From an uncultured Flavobacterium sp. (GTDB lineage Bacteria > Bacteroidota > Bacteroidia > Flavobacteriales > Flavobacteriaceae): DNA of 10,604 bases. Of this stretch, positions 1 to 6,896 are shown one piece after another; position 1 is the stretch's first letter, and every line of letters starts with the position of its first letter. The position numbers and the translations under genes were made by a program. The stretch spans positions 1-10,604 of the forward strand of contig NZ_CAMLIX010000177.1 in NCBI RefSeq assembly GCF_946479975.1. Reading direction: 5' to 3'. The notes below the pieces were generated by a model that made no database searches, was not told the DNA's origin, and was given only the letters and a program-made list of their open reading frames with translations.

Positions 1-286
1 TTTCAGTGATGTAAGGCATGTTTGCAGCTTTTGCTTTTTCAGCAACGATGTCTTTAGCTTGTTTTTTGGTAGCTACGAATAAAATTTTTCTACCTGATGC
101 AGCGATTTTTTTCAAAGCTTCGTTAGCTTCTTCAATTTTAGCTGCAGTTTTATATAGATTGATAATGTGAATACCATTACGCTCCATATAAATGTAAGGG
201 GCCATATTTGGATCCCATTTTCTAGTCATGTGTCCAAAGTGAACACCTGCTTCTAGTAAGTCTTTAACTTCTATTTTGTTTGCCAT
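1..286 (-). CDS. rpsB: 30S ribosomal protein S2, N-terminal part (runs off the window)
   Basis: This is the first 95 codons of ribosomal protein S2, a component of the 30S subunit near the mRNA exit side. The minus strand reads MANKIEVKDLLEAGVHFGH, then TRKWDPNMAPYIYMERNGIH, which is the highly conserved S2 start (EAGVHFGH, W-P-M-Y-I), followed by a lysine-rich segment with KILFVATKKQA. The ATG is at 286-284 and no stop occurs before position 1, so the C-terminal part lies outside. It is the third gene of rplM-rpsI-rpsB, an order common in Bacteroidota, where tsf usually follows. A long structured spacer separates it from rpsI, so it may have its own translational control. Identity is secure from the translated sequence. 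Confidence 0.97.
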   Translation of the reverse strand, partial: MANKIEVKDLLEAGVHFGHMTRKWDPNMAPYIYMERNGIHIINLYKTAAKIEEANEALKKIAASGRKILFVATKKQAKDIVAEKAKAANMPYITE

Positions 287-462
287 TTTTGTACTAGTTT
301 ACGTTCTGTTGATTAGCAATGTATAAATGGCGGTTTCCCAGGCTTTATACATTTAGATGCTAAACTATTTCCTACCTCGGTAGGAGAGCAACAATAACTG
401 TGTTTTTTAATTTCAATAAATAATTGATAATGTCTTGTCTCATTTGAACAAGACGGGTGATA
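287..462 (-). promoter_or_regulatory. Structured rpsI-rpsB spacer, candidate S2 leader RNA
   Basis: This 176-nt spacer is unusually long for a ribosomal operon and folds well. Three stems can be read in transcript order: 454-448 with 438-432 (7 bp, just after the rpsI stop, without a U-tract); 384-380 with 375-371 (5 bp closed by a CGAG loop); and 353-344 with 327-318 (10 perfect bp). The last stem encloses a GG-GAAA-CC mini-hairpin and is extended by 362-358 with 318-314. An alternative pairing, 366-361 with 301-296, would join the base of the long stem to the region 10-15 nt before the rpsB start. No TAnnTTTG promoter was found inside. E. coli S2 represses its own mRNA; a similar role here is inference. 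Confidence 0.5.
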
Positions 463-849
463 TTAACGTTTAGAGAACTGGAATCTCTTACGAGCTTTCT
501 TCTGACCGAATTTCTTACGTTCAACCATTCTTGGATCTCTTGTTAATAAACCTTCTGGTTTAAGGATTGCTCTGTTTTCGATGTTCACTTCACACATTGC
601 ACGTGCTAATGCCATTCTAACAGCTTCTGCTTGACCAGTTGAACCACCTCCGTAAACGTTTACTTTTACATCAAAGTTACTAGCGTTTTCTGTCATAGAC
701 ATTGGCTGTAATACTTTGTATTGTAAAGTTGCAGTTGGAAAGTAAGTTGCGAATTCTTTTTTGTTTACAGTGATTTGTCCTGTTCCTTCAGAAACATATA
801 CACGTGCAACAGCGGTTTTTCTTCTACCGATTTTGTGAATAACTCCCAT
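463..849 (-). CDS. rpsI: 30S ribosomal protein S9
   Basis: This encodes the 128-residue S9 protein of the small subunit head, whose C-terminal tail reaches the P-site tRNA. The family hallmarks are visible: IGRRKTAVARVYV near the N-terminus, the VYGGGSTGQAEAVRMALARA block in the middle, LTRDPRMVERKKFGQKKARK, and the conserved C-terminal end FSKR. Length is normal for bacterial S9. Its ATG overlaps the rplM stop codon by one base (TAATG at 851-847), so the two genes are translationally coupled, as usual for the L13-S9 pair. Transcription is expected from the rplM promoter. Confidence 0.98.
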   Translation of the reverse strand: MGVIHKIGRRKTAVARVYVSEGTGQITVNKKEFATYFPTATLQYKVLQPMSMTENASNFDVKVNVYGGGSTGQAEAVRMALARAMCEVNIENRAILKPEGLLTRDPRMVERKKFGQKKARKRFQFSKR

Positions 850-1304
850 TACTTAAGATCGTTAAGGTTAACAGTTCTAGGTTTTTGAGCTCCATGTTTG
901 TGCTCAGCTCCTACAACAACATTTAGATTTCTAAAAAGTTCAGCTCCTAATTTATTTTTAGGTAACATACCTTTTACAGCTTTTTCTACTAATAATGCAG
1001 GGTTTTTAGATTGCAATACTTTAGCAGTTAAAGTTCTTTGTCCTCCTGGGTAACCTGTATGACGCATGTAAATTTTGTCATTCAATTTTGTACCTGTAAG
1101 GTTAATTTTTTCTGAGTTGATAACAATTACGTTATCTCCACAGTCAACGTGCGGTGTGTAACTTGGCTTGTACTTACCTCTTAAGATCATTGCAACCTTT
1201 GAAGCAAGACGTCCTAAGTTATGACCTTCAGCGTCAACAACAATCCACTCTTTAGTTACAGTGGCTTTGCTTGCTGAAACTGTTTTGTAGCTTAATGCGT
1301 CCAT
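849..1304 (-). CDS. rplM: 50S ribosomal protein L13
   Basis: This encodes the 151-residue L13, an early-assembly protein of the large subunit. Visible hallmarks are WIVVDAEGHNLGRLASKVA, then LRGKYKPSYTPHVDCGDNVI, then RHTGYPGG and the PALLVEKAVKGMLPKNKLG block. The length is within the normal range, with a short N-terminal extension before KEWIVVDA that is usual in Bacteroidota. It is the first gene of the operon: a strong Bacteroidota-type promoter lies just upstream (1348-1378), and its stop overlaps the rpsI start. There is no Shine-Dalgarno sequence before the ATG, only an AT-rich leader, as expected for the phylum. Confidence 0.98.
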   Translation of the reverse strand: MDALSYKTVSASKATVTKEWIVVDAEGHNLGRLASKVAMILRGKYKPSYTPHVDCGDNVIVINSEKINLTGTKLNDKIYMRHTGYPGGQRTLTAKVLQSKNPALLVEKAVKGMLPKNKLGAELFRNLNVVVGAEHKHGAQKPRTVNLNDLK

Positions 1305-1327
1305 AATATTATTTTAATTAAACATTC

Positions 1328-1347
1328 CATCCCCAATAAAGGGGATG
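1328..1347 (-). promoter_or_regulatory. Hairpin at the 5' end of the rplM mRNA
   Basis: CATCCCC (1328-1334) and GGGGATG (1341-1347) form a perfect 7-bp GC-rich stem with a 6-nt loop. It lies immediately downstream of the -7 element, so the predicted transcription start falls in or right next to the hairpin, and it ends about 23 nt before the rplM ATG. It could protect the 5' end of the mRNA or be part of an L13 leader. It has no U-tract and is not a terminator. Confidence 0.6.
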
Positions 1348-1378
1348 CAAAAGTACAATTAATTATTTTAAAACCAAA
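1348..1378 (-). promoter_or_regulatory. Bacteroidota-type promoter of the rplM-rpsI-rpsB operon
   Basis: On the minus strand TTTG (1378-1375) is followed by 19 bp and then TACTTTTG (1355-1348), an exact match to the Flavobacterium consensus TTTG-N17-23-TAnnTTTG recognised by the primary sigma factor of this phylum. The predicted start is about 5-8 nt further, near 1341-1343. It is the best full-consensus promoter in the window, as expected for a ribosomal operon. Confidence 0.85.
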
Positions 1379-1605
1379 TACCTGAAAAGAATATTTTATA
1401 TCCTGAAAATCAGGGGTTCAGTTTTTTAATTAAATGATTAAAAAAAGGACACGATATTATTTAGTCGTAAAGTAATGCAAACTTATATTTTTTTGATGTA
1501 ATAATAATGTTTTCAGTATATATAAGGTAGTTGCTAAGAAATGTAATATGGTTTCTAGGTTTTGTTTGTAAAAGGCTTTATAAATTTAAATAGTAATAGG
1601 TCTTT
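1379..1605. other. Non-coding region between the divergent rplM and lacI promoters
   Basis: The rplM-lacI interval (1305-1663, 359 bp) holds the two divergent promoters at its edges. The part between them is very AT-rich and contains no ORF with coding character, no RNA gene and no clear repeat. A minus-strand TAAGTTTG at 1485-1478 matches the -7 consensus but has no TTG at the right distance upstream, so it is not called. Confidence 0.6.
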
Positions 1606-1638
1606 TTTGTTTTATTTTCGGTAATTCTACTATATTTG
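1606..1638 (+). promoter_or_regulatory. Probable promoter of the LacI-family gene
   Basis: TTTG at 1606-1609 and TATATTTG at 1631-1638 are separated by 21 bp, within the range accepted for Bacteroidota promoters. The predicted start is near 1645, giving a leader of only about 20 nt before the ATG at 1664. An imperfect inverted repeat, TGTA-N5-TACA (1637-1649), covers the end of the -7 box and could be an autorepression site, but it is short and AT-rich. Confidence 0.65.
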
Positions 1639-1663
1639 TATTAATTACATAAAATTCAATTGG

Positions 1664-2689
1664 ATGAAAGCTAAAGCAACTCTAAAACAAATTGCGAAAG
1701 AACTTGGTGTTTCTGTTTCGACTGTATCTAAAGCGTTGAATGACAGTCCAGAAATTAGTGAACAAACAAAGGTTAAAATTAAGGAGTATGCCAAACTCAA
1801 AAATTATAAGCCGAATGTTATTGGTCTGAATTTAAAGAATCGTAAAACCAAAACTATCGGGGTAATTATTCCTAACATTCTAAATTCTTTCTTTGCGAAA
1901 GTTTTTAGCGGTATCGAAAAAGTAGCTGACAAAAAAGGTTATAATGTAATTACTTGTATTTCTAATGAATCTCTGGAGAAAGAAGTTCATACTTTAGAGA
2001 TGCTGAGCAACGGAACAATTGACGGATTTATTTTGTCAGTTTCACAAGAAGCTCAAAAACTACAAGATTACAATCATTTCTCTGAAATCATTAATGACGG
2101 AACACCAATCGTTATGTTTGATCGTATTGCAGACGAAGTGGATTGTGATAAAGTTGTAGTAGACGATTTTGATTCGGCTTTAAATTCTACACAGCACTTA
2201 ATTAATTTAGGATGTAAAAATATTGCACTTATTTCTTCTGTAGATAATATAAGTGTTGGAAGATTAAGAACAGAAGGTTATCTAAAAGCTTTAAAGGACA
2301 ATAATATTCCAGTAAACGAAAAAATTATTCTTCGTACCGATTCTGAAGAAGACATGAAAGCTAAAATCGAAGGAATCTTTGATCATAAAATTGATGGAAT
2401 TTTTGCTTTGGATGAAAATGATTCAGTTGCAGCTTTAAGAGTGAGTTTGAAAAAAGGTTTCAGAGTTCCAGAAGATATTTCGATTATAGGTTTTGCTGAC
2501 GGAATTTTAGCTTCAAGACGTTTATCGCCAAGTTTGACCACAGTAAGTCAGCACGGTGTTGAAATTGGAGAAGTGGCGGCGAAAAGATTAATCGAAAGAT
2601 TAGAAGAGCCAGAAGGAACGGTTTCGGAATATGAAACGATTGTTATCAAGACAAAATTGAAAGAAAGAGAATCTACTCGAAAAAAATAA
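1664..2689 (+). CDS. LacI/GalR-family transcriptional regulator
   Basis: This 341-residue protein has the full LacI layout. Residues 5-25 form the helix-turn-helix (TLKQIAKELGVSVSTVSKAL, with recognition helix VSVSTVSKAL). Residues 50-61 form the hinge helix (PNVIGLNLKNRK), which normally inserts into the minor groove of a palindromic operator. From about residue 63 (KTIGVIIPNILNSFF) to the end lies the periplasmic-binding-protein-like effector domain, including MFDRI, the dimer-interface GRLRTEGYLKAL and IIGFADG segments, and the terminal LTTVSQHGVEIGEVA. Length and domains are intact. Such proteins usually sense sugars or sugar phosphates, but no sugar transport or catabolic gene is adjacent: the divergent neighbour is a ribosomal operon and the convergent one polA. 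The regulon and ligand therefore cannot be told from this window. Confidence 0.93.
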   Translation: MKAKATLKQIAKELGVSVSTVSKALNDSPEISEQTKVKIKEYAKLKNYKPNVIGLNLKNRKTKTIGVIIPNILNSFFAKVFSGIEKVADKKGYNVITCISNESLEKEVHTLEMLSNGTIDGFILSVSQEAQKLQDYNHFSEIINDGTPIVMFDRIADEVDCDKVVVDDFDSALNSTQHLINLGCKNIALISSVDNISVGRLRTEGYLKALKDNNIPVNEKIILRTDSEEDMKAKIEGIFDHKIDGIFALDENDSVAALRVSLKKGFRVPEDISIIGFADGILASRRLSPSLTTVSQHGVEIGEVAAKRLIERLEEPEGTVSEYETIVIKTKLKERESTRKK

Positions 2690-2711
2690 GAAAGTAAATC
2701 TATAAATCAAT

Positions 2712-2747
2712 AAAAAAGGACTGTTCATAATCAACAGTCCTTTTTTT
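2712..2747. terminator. Bidirectional intrinsic terminator between lacI and polA
   Basis: AAAAAAGGACTGTT (2712-2725) pairs perfectly with AACAGTCCTTTTTT (2733-2746) around a 7-nt loop. Because A-runs and T-runs flank the GC-containing core on both sides, it reads as a Rho-independent terminator in both directions. It begins 22 bp after the lacI-family stop and lies about 90 bp past the polA stop, so it can serve both convergent genes. Confidence 0.92.
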
Positions 2748-2758
2748 ATACCTATTTT

Positions 2759-2836
2759 TTGTCATTTCTGTAAATGACAAGATTGAGTAATTTTTTATTC
2801 ATAAATCTAAAATCAACAATCTGAAATCTAAAATCA
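2759..2836. repeat. Small hairpin plus 13-bp direct repeat past the polA stop
   Basis: A 9-bp stem, TTGTCATTT (2759-2767) with AAATGACAA (2772-2780), has a CTGT loop and no proper U-tract on either strand. It is followed by two exact copies of AAATCTAAAATCA (2803-2815 and 2824-2836) separated by 8 bp and ending three bases before the polA stop codon. These look like simple intergenic repeats; no function is claimed. Confidence 0.5.
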
Positions 2837-2838
2837 GA

Positions 2839-5685
2839 TTAATGCGCTTCCAACCAATCTTTACCTAAACCAATTTCTACCTCTAAAGGAACTGTCATTT
2901 TAAATGCATTTTCCATTTCGTGTTTGATCATGGGCTGAATTTTTTCGAGTTCATCGTTGTGAACATCGAACACAAGCTCATCATGAACCTGAAGCAACAT
3001 TCTAGATTTCCAGTTTTCTTCGCGAAGTTTTTTATGAATGTTAATCATCGCGATTTTGATTACGTCGGCGGCACTTCCTTGAATAGGAGCATTTACGGCA
3101 TTTCGTTCTGCAGCACTTCTTACCACAGCATTTGCCGAATTAATATCTTTTAAATAACGACGACGTCCTAAAATGGTTTGCACGTAACCTTTTTCACGAG
3201 CAAAATCGACCTGATCCGAAATATAAGATTTAAGACGCGGGTACGTTTTATAATAAGCATCGATCAAAGCGGCACTTTCACTTCTTGATAACGAAGTTTG
3301 ATTACTTAAACCAAACGCAGAAACACCATAAATGATTCCGAAGTTTACGGTTTTAGCGTTGCTTCTTTGTTCGCGGGAAACTTCTTCTAAAGCCACGTCA
3401 AAAACTTTTGCGGCTGTAGCTCTGTGAATATCTTCTCCGTTTTGGAAAGCGGCAATCATATTTTCTTCTCCGCTTAAAGCGGCAATAATTCTAAGTTCAA
3501 TTTGAGAGTAATCGGCAGATATTAAAGTATGATTTTCATCACGCGCCACAAAAGCTTTACGAATCTGACGCCCTCTTTCGGTACGAATCGGAATATTCTG
3601 CAAGTTCGGATTATTTGAACTCAAACGTCCCGTTGCAGCAACAGTCTGCATATAATCGGTATGAACGCGTAATGTCTTTTTATCAACTTGTTCTGGTAAA
3701 GCCAAAATATAAGTACTTTGTAATTTTACCATTTGGCGCCAATCTAAAATCTGTTTTACAATCGGATTGTCGTTTGCCAAATACGTCAAAACTTCTTCGC
3801 CAGTCGCATATTGCCCCGTTTTAGTTTTCTTTTGCTTGGCACCACCAATCTTCATTTTATCAAACAAAATATCTCCTAATTGTTTTGGAGAAGCAAGATT
3901 AAATTTCTCGCCAGCAGTTTCATAAATTTTTTCTTCTAAAGATTTAATTTCAACTTCCATCTCAGAAGACATTGCTTTTAAGAAATCAACATCCAGACGA
4001 ATTCCTTCTGTCTCCATGTCGGCTAAAACGCTCACTAACGGAATTTCGATTTCGTCAAATAACTTTTTAGTTTCGGTTTTATCTAATTCTGTTGTAAAGA
4101 TTTCTTTTAATTGTAAAGTAATATCGGCATCTTCTGCAGCATATTCTTTAATATCTTCTAAAGGAACATCGCGCATATTAAGCTGATTTTTTCCTTTTTT
4201 ACCAATTAAAGTTTCAATAGATTTTGGAGAATATTTTAAATACGTTTCTGCTAAAATATCCATATTATGACGCATATCTGGATTTATTAGATAGTGCGCA
4301 ATCATGGTATCAAAAAGTTTTCCTTTTACGGTTACACCATAATTAGAAAGAATTTTTAAATCGTATTTTAAGTTTTGTCCAATTTTCTCAATGTTTTCAT
4401 TTTCAAAAAACGGAACAAATTTATTGATCAAAGTTTGAGCTTCTTCTTGACTTTCTGGAAACGGAACATAAAACGCTTTTCCTTTTTCGTATGAAAAAGA
4501 CATTCCAACCAATTCGGCATGAAGCGCATCAATTCCTGTTGTTTCGGTATCAAAACAAACAGAAGTCTGTTTTTGCAAATTCTGTAAAAGCAATTTAATT
4601 CCTAAATCACCTTGAATAGTTTGATAGGAGTGTTCTGTATTATCTAAAGTGCTGTAAAATGAATTTCTTGCGGCTTCGGCACTTTCGTCAAGAGTTGTTC
4701 CTCCGCCTCCAAAAAGATCAAATTGCTCGTCGTTCTTTGGCTGTGGTTTTTTGTATAATTTAGCATCAGAAGCAGGATTAGCAGTTTCATTTGCCGTTCC
4801 AACTTTAAATAAATTATCAAACTGTTCTGCCATTCTTCTAAATTCTAATTCCTGAAAAATAGCATCGGTTTTTTCGATGTCTGGACGTGTTAGTTCGTAA
4901 TCTTCTTCATTAAAAGTAACATCACAATCACACATAATAGCCGCCAGTTTTTTAGATAAAATACCTTTGTCTTTATTGGCTTCGATGTTTTCTTTCATTT
5001 TCCCTTTCAGCTTGTCTGTATTAGCCAAAAGATTTTCCATTGAACCAAATTCCTTAAGGAATTTTTTAGCTGTAACTTCACCAACTCCTGGTAATCCTGG
5101 AATATTATCTACCGCATCGCCCATCATTCCAAGAAAATCGATTACTTGTTCTGGTCTTTCGATTTCAAATTTTGCCAAAACTTCTGGAATTCCCCAAATT
5201 TCTATTCCGTTACCCATACGGGCAGGTTTGTACATAAAAATATTTTCAGAAACCAATTGTGCAAAATCTTTATCGGGCGTTACCATGTACACCTTATAAT
5301 TTTGTTTCTCGGCTTGTTTGGCAATTGTTCCTATTAAATCATCGGCTTCACAACCTGCAAGTTCAATAATCGGAATATGCATCGCTCTTAATAATTCTTG
5401 AATATAAGGAATAGCAATTTTAATAGCTTCGGGAGTTTCGTCGCGGTTCGCTTTGTAAGCGGTAAACATTTCAGTTCTGGCGTGGCTTCCTTCTTTGTCG
5501 AAAGCAACAGCCAAATGATCTGGTTTTTCTCTTTTAATAACATCCAAAAGTGAGTTCATAAAACCCATAATTGCAGATGTGTCCATTCCTTTTGAGTTAA
5601 TTCTCGGGTTTTTAATAAAAGCATAATAACCACGAAAAATTAATGCATATGCATCTAGAAGAAAAAGGCGTTTTTGAGTCGACAT
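2839..5685 (-). CDS. polA: DNA polymerase I with 5'-3' and 3'-5' exonuclease domains
   Basis: This 948-residue protein is a complete three-domain Pol I, which removes RNA primers and fills gaps in replication and excision repair. The 5' nuclease (about 1-295) shows its metal ligands D11, D63, E113/D115/D116, D138/D140 and D190/D193, and a helix-hairpin-helix GLPGVG. The proofreading domain (about 350-540) keeps all DEDDy motifs: D379-T-E381 (FDTETTG), D442 (NLKYD) and Y515-x3-D519, so editing should be active. The polymerase has motif A D725YSQIELR, motif B with K778 to Y786 (KTVNFGIIYG; F782 at the ddNTP-discriminating position) and motif C QVH-D902-E903. Residues 295-350 form a linker with a short GGGG stretch. 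It stands alone, convergent with the LacI-family gene; no full-consensus promoter was seen upstream. Confidence 0.98.
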   Translation of the reverse strand: MSTQKRLFLLDAYALIFRGYYAFIKNPRINSKGMDTSAIMGFMNSLLDVIKREKPDHLAVAFDKEGSHARTEMFTAYKANRDETPEAIKIAIPYIQELLRAMHIPIIELAGCEADDLIGTIAKQAEKQNYKVYMVTPDKDFAQLVSENIFMYKPARMGNGIEIWGIPEVLAKFEIERPEQVIDFLGMMGDAVDNIPGLPGVGEVTAKKFLKEFGSMENLLANTDKLKGKMKENIEANKDKGILSKKLAAIMCDCDVTFNEEDYELTRPDIEKTDAIFQELEFRRMAEQFDNLFKVGTANETANPASDAKLYKKPQPKNDEQFDLFGGGGTTLDESAEAARNSFYSTLDNTEHSYQTIQGDLGIKLLLQNLQKQTSVCFDTETTGIDALHAELVGMSFSYEKGKAFYVPFPESQEEAQTLINKFVPFFENENIEKIGQNLKYDLKILSNYGVTVKGKLFDTMIAHYLINPDMRHNMDILAETYLKYSPKSIETLIGKKGKNQLNMRDVPLEDIKEYAAEDADITLQLKEIFTTELDKTETKKLFDEIEIPLVSVLADMETEGIRLDVDFLKAMSSEMEVEIKSLEEKIYETAGEKFNLASPKQLGDILFDKMKIGGAKQKKTKTGQYATGEEVLTYLANDNPIVKQILDWRQMVKLQSTYILALPEQVDKKTLRVHTDYMQTVAATGRLSSNNPNLQNIPIRTERGRQIRKAFVARDENHTLISADYSQIELRIIAALSGEENMIAAFQNGEDIHRATAAKVFDVALEEVSREQRSNAKTVNFGIIYGVSAFGLSNQTSLSRSESAALIDAYYKTYPRLKSYISDQVDFAREKGYVQTILGRRRYLKDINSANAVVRSAAERNAVNAPIQGSAADVIKIAMINIHKKLREENWKSRMLLQVHDELVFDVHNDELEKIQPMIKHEMENAFKMTVPLEVEIGLGKDWLEAH

Positions 5686-5745
5686 ATAAAAAAAATTAGT
5701 GTGTAAAAATAAACAATTGAGTTTTTAAAAATTAGACTAACAAGA

Positions 5746-6176
5746 TTTTTTTTCCACCATAGATTTTTTTTGAACCATATAAGTTATATAAGTTCATTTA
5801 ATATATGCGGTATCGAAATAAACGCACTGCTTTGCGTCTCTTTTAAAATGAAATTATATGGTAGAAAAAAATTATATGGTTCATTTAATATATGCGGTAT
5901 CAAAATAGACGCACTGCTATGCGTCTCTTCTAAAATGAGCTTGTATAACTTATATGGTGGAAAAAAATTATATGATCCATTTCATATATGCGTATCAAAA
6001 TAAAACTGCTATGCGTCTCTTCTAAAATGAACTTATATAACTTATATGGTGGAAAAAAAATTATATGGTTCATTTAATATATGCGCTATCGAAATAAACG
6101 CATTGCTATGCGTCTCTTCTAAAATGGGCTTATATAACTTATATGGTGGAAAAAATAACTTATATGGTTCAAAAAA
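5746..6176. repeat. Array of four diverged ~90-bp repeats with inverted-repeat edges
   Basis: Four head-to-tail units start at the TTCATTT-like motif at 5793, 5880, 5976 and 6069 (spacings 87, 96 and 93 bp). Each unit contains ATATATGCG, then a hairpin of the form GACGCA-CTGCTA-TGCGTC (complete in unit 2, eroded in the others), then TCTTCTAAAATG; units 2-4 end in a segment like AACTTATATGGTGGAAAAAA. The left edge carries the same end motifs inverted: 5774-5799 is an exact 26-bp reverse complement of 6025-6050 and a near match to 6122-6147, and 5746-5761 is an exact reverse complement of 6045-6060. The outer right end (6155-6176) mirrors 5764-5785. The plus-strand open frame through it is the repeat itself, not a gene. 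It fills most of the polA-small gene interval (5686-6297). Confidence 0.85.
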
Positions 6177-6220
6177 CGGCAAAGCGTTAATATCAAGTTA
6201 AAATTTTTTATTCAGGGATT

Positions 6221-6256
6221 TCTTCATTTTCTCTTCATGTTGCAAGGGTAATTTTG
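6221..6256 (+). promoter_or_regulatory. Operator-promoter of the first small secreted protein gene
   Basis: TCTTCAT (6221-6227) and TCTTCAT (6232-6238) form a direct repeat with an 11-bp period. It is followed, after 10 bp, by the -7 element TAATTTTG (6249-6256). There is no TTG at the -33 position; the direct repeat occupies that region instead. This is the geometry of PhoB/OmpR-type activator boxes (7-bp half-sites, 4-bp AT-rich spacer, 10 bp to the -10 element). The same arrangement recurs at 8936-8971, and the ATG follows 41 bp after the -7 element in both cases. Binding by the neighbouring response regulator is inferred. Confidence 0.75.
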
Positions 6257-6297
6257 ATCTGTAAAATAAAAGGTATTTAATTTAAATCTTAAAAATC

Positions 6298-6501
6298 ATG
6301 AGAAATTTATTGATGTTATTAGTAGCTGTTTTAGGAACAAGTGCAATGGTTCATGCTTTTCCTGCACAAGATGGTAAAACAGTTCCTGTAAAAGAAACAA
6401 AAGTAGCTAAAAAAGAAAAAAGCAAATCTGATAAAAAAGTTAAAGCAGTAAAAAGCGAAACTCCAAAAACAGAAACAACAAAAAAAGAAGTAAAAAAATA
6501 A
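6298..6501 (+). CDS. Small secreted lysine-rich protein, first of three paralogues
   Basis: This 67-residue protein starts MRNLLMLLVAVLGTSAMVHA, a typical Sec signal peptide with probable signal peptidase I cleavage after the AxA-like VHA (residue 20). The mature part of 47 residues has about 16 lysines mixed with Glu, Ser, Thr and Val, no cysteine and no aromatic residue apart from its first Phe, so it is probably disordered, strongly basic and periplasmic or secreted. It shares the LGTS-MV-A signal peptide pattern with the proteins at 6539 and 9013. A dedicated promoter with a direct-repeat operator lies upstream, and the second small gene follows after 37 bp, likely in the same transcript. 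Composition recalls enterobacterial Asr acid-shock proteins. I recognise no named family; function unknown. Confidence 0.85.
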   Translation: MRNLLMLLVAVLGTSAMVHAFPAQDGKTVPVKETKVAKKEKSKSDKKVKAVKSETPKTETTKKEVKK

Positions 6502-6538
6502 TTTGTAATAAAGGTAATTAATTAAAAATTTAAACGTC

Positions 6539-6718
6539 ATGAAAAATTTATTTATTGTATTAGCAGCAGTTTTAGGAACAAGTGTAATGGTAAGTGCTCA
6601 AACAACTCCAGCGCAAGCAGCACCAGCAAAAGAAGTAAAAGCTACAAAACACCACCATAAAGGTCATAAAAAAGCAAAAGCAGAGGCTCCTAAAACAGAA
6701 GCGACACCAGAAAAATAG
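6539..6718 (+). CDS. Small secreted Lys/His-rich protein, second paralogue
   Basis: This 59-codon gene begins MKNLFIVLAAVLGTSVMVSA, a signal peptide with predicted cleavage before QTTPAQAAPAKEVKA. The mature 39 residues carry a basic histidine cluster, KHHHKGHKKAKAEAPK, which the other two paralogues lack and which could bind metal or buffer protons. The start of the mature part (QTTPA, AA, KEVKA) is nearly the same as in the 9013 gene, and the bases before the ATG (AAATTTAAACGTC here, AAATTTAAAGTC there) also match, so these two are recent duplicates. It sits 37 bp after the first small gene with no promoter of its own and is followed by a terminator. The Ala/Pro/Lys/His make-up is the most Asr-like of the three. 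Function unknown; coding status is supported by the paralogy. Confidence 0.85.
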   Translation: MKNLFIVLAAVLGTSVMVSAQTTPAQAAPAKEVKATKHHHKGHKKAKAEAPKTEATPEK

Positions 6719-6786
6719 TAAAAATTGCTCTTGCTTTGTTTTCGAAACATTGTAACGGAGGCAAAACAGGAATAATGCGATCGAAG

Positions 6787-6819
6787 AAGGCTGATGAAGA
6801 AATTTGTCAGCTTTTTTTT
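6787..6819 (+). terminator. Intrinsic terminator after the first small-gene pair
   Basis: GCTGA (6790-6794) pairs with TCAGC (6807-6811), extended outward by A-T and G-T pairs at 6787-6789 and weakly inward, and is followed by eight T (6812-6819). It closes the 6298-6718 transcription unit before the response regulator gene. The 6719-6896 gap otherwise holds only a weak -7-like TAATTTTA at 6867-6874 that might serve the regulator gene. Confidence 0.75.
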
Positions 6820-6896
6820 ATTCGTTAATTTTTTAATAATGCGCAGTCAGATTTTCTATAATTGATTAATTTTAGTTGCGCTTAAATGCATTATTT

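Noticed and set aside
432..454. Intrinsic terminator after rpsI
   Set aside because: The 7-bp stem is good, but it is followed by ATTATCAATTATT and not by a U-tract, so it is more likely part of the rpsB leader structure.
2920..5337. Several short plus-strand open frames inside polA
   Set aside because: All are antisense to conserved Pol I domains, show no family features and lack promoters.
5701..5750. Promoter for polA
   Set aside because: Only a degraded -7-like TATTTTTA on the minus strand (5711-5704) was seen, with no TTG at a suitable distance, so it is not called.
5770..6003. Plus-strand 77-codon open frame inside the repeat array
   Set aside because: It is a translation of the tandem repeat (the same NICGI-ALLCVS words recur) with no promoter, and frame conservation is lost in unit 3.
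5746..6176. CRISPR array
   Set aside because: The units are ~90 bp and similar along their full length; there are no unique spacers between short constant repeats and no cas gene nearby.
6331..6540. Minus-strand 69-codon open frame opposite the first small gene
   Set aside because: Its Phe/Cys/Tyr-rich translation is the reverse of a Lys-rich coding strand; the plus-strand gene has a signal peptide, paralogues and a promoter.
6876..6896. TTG start for the response regulator seven codons upstream of the ATG
   Set aside because: Receiver domains of this family begin at the MNVLIVED-type strand, and a start at 6876 would lie at or before the predicted transcription start of the weak promoter at 6867-6874.
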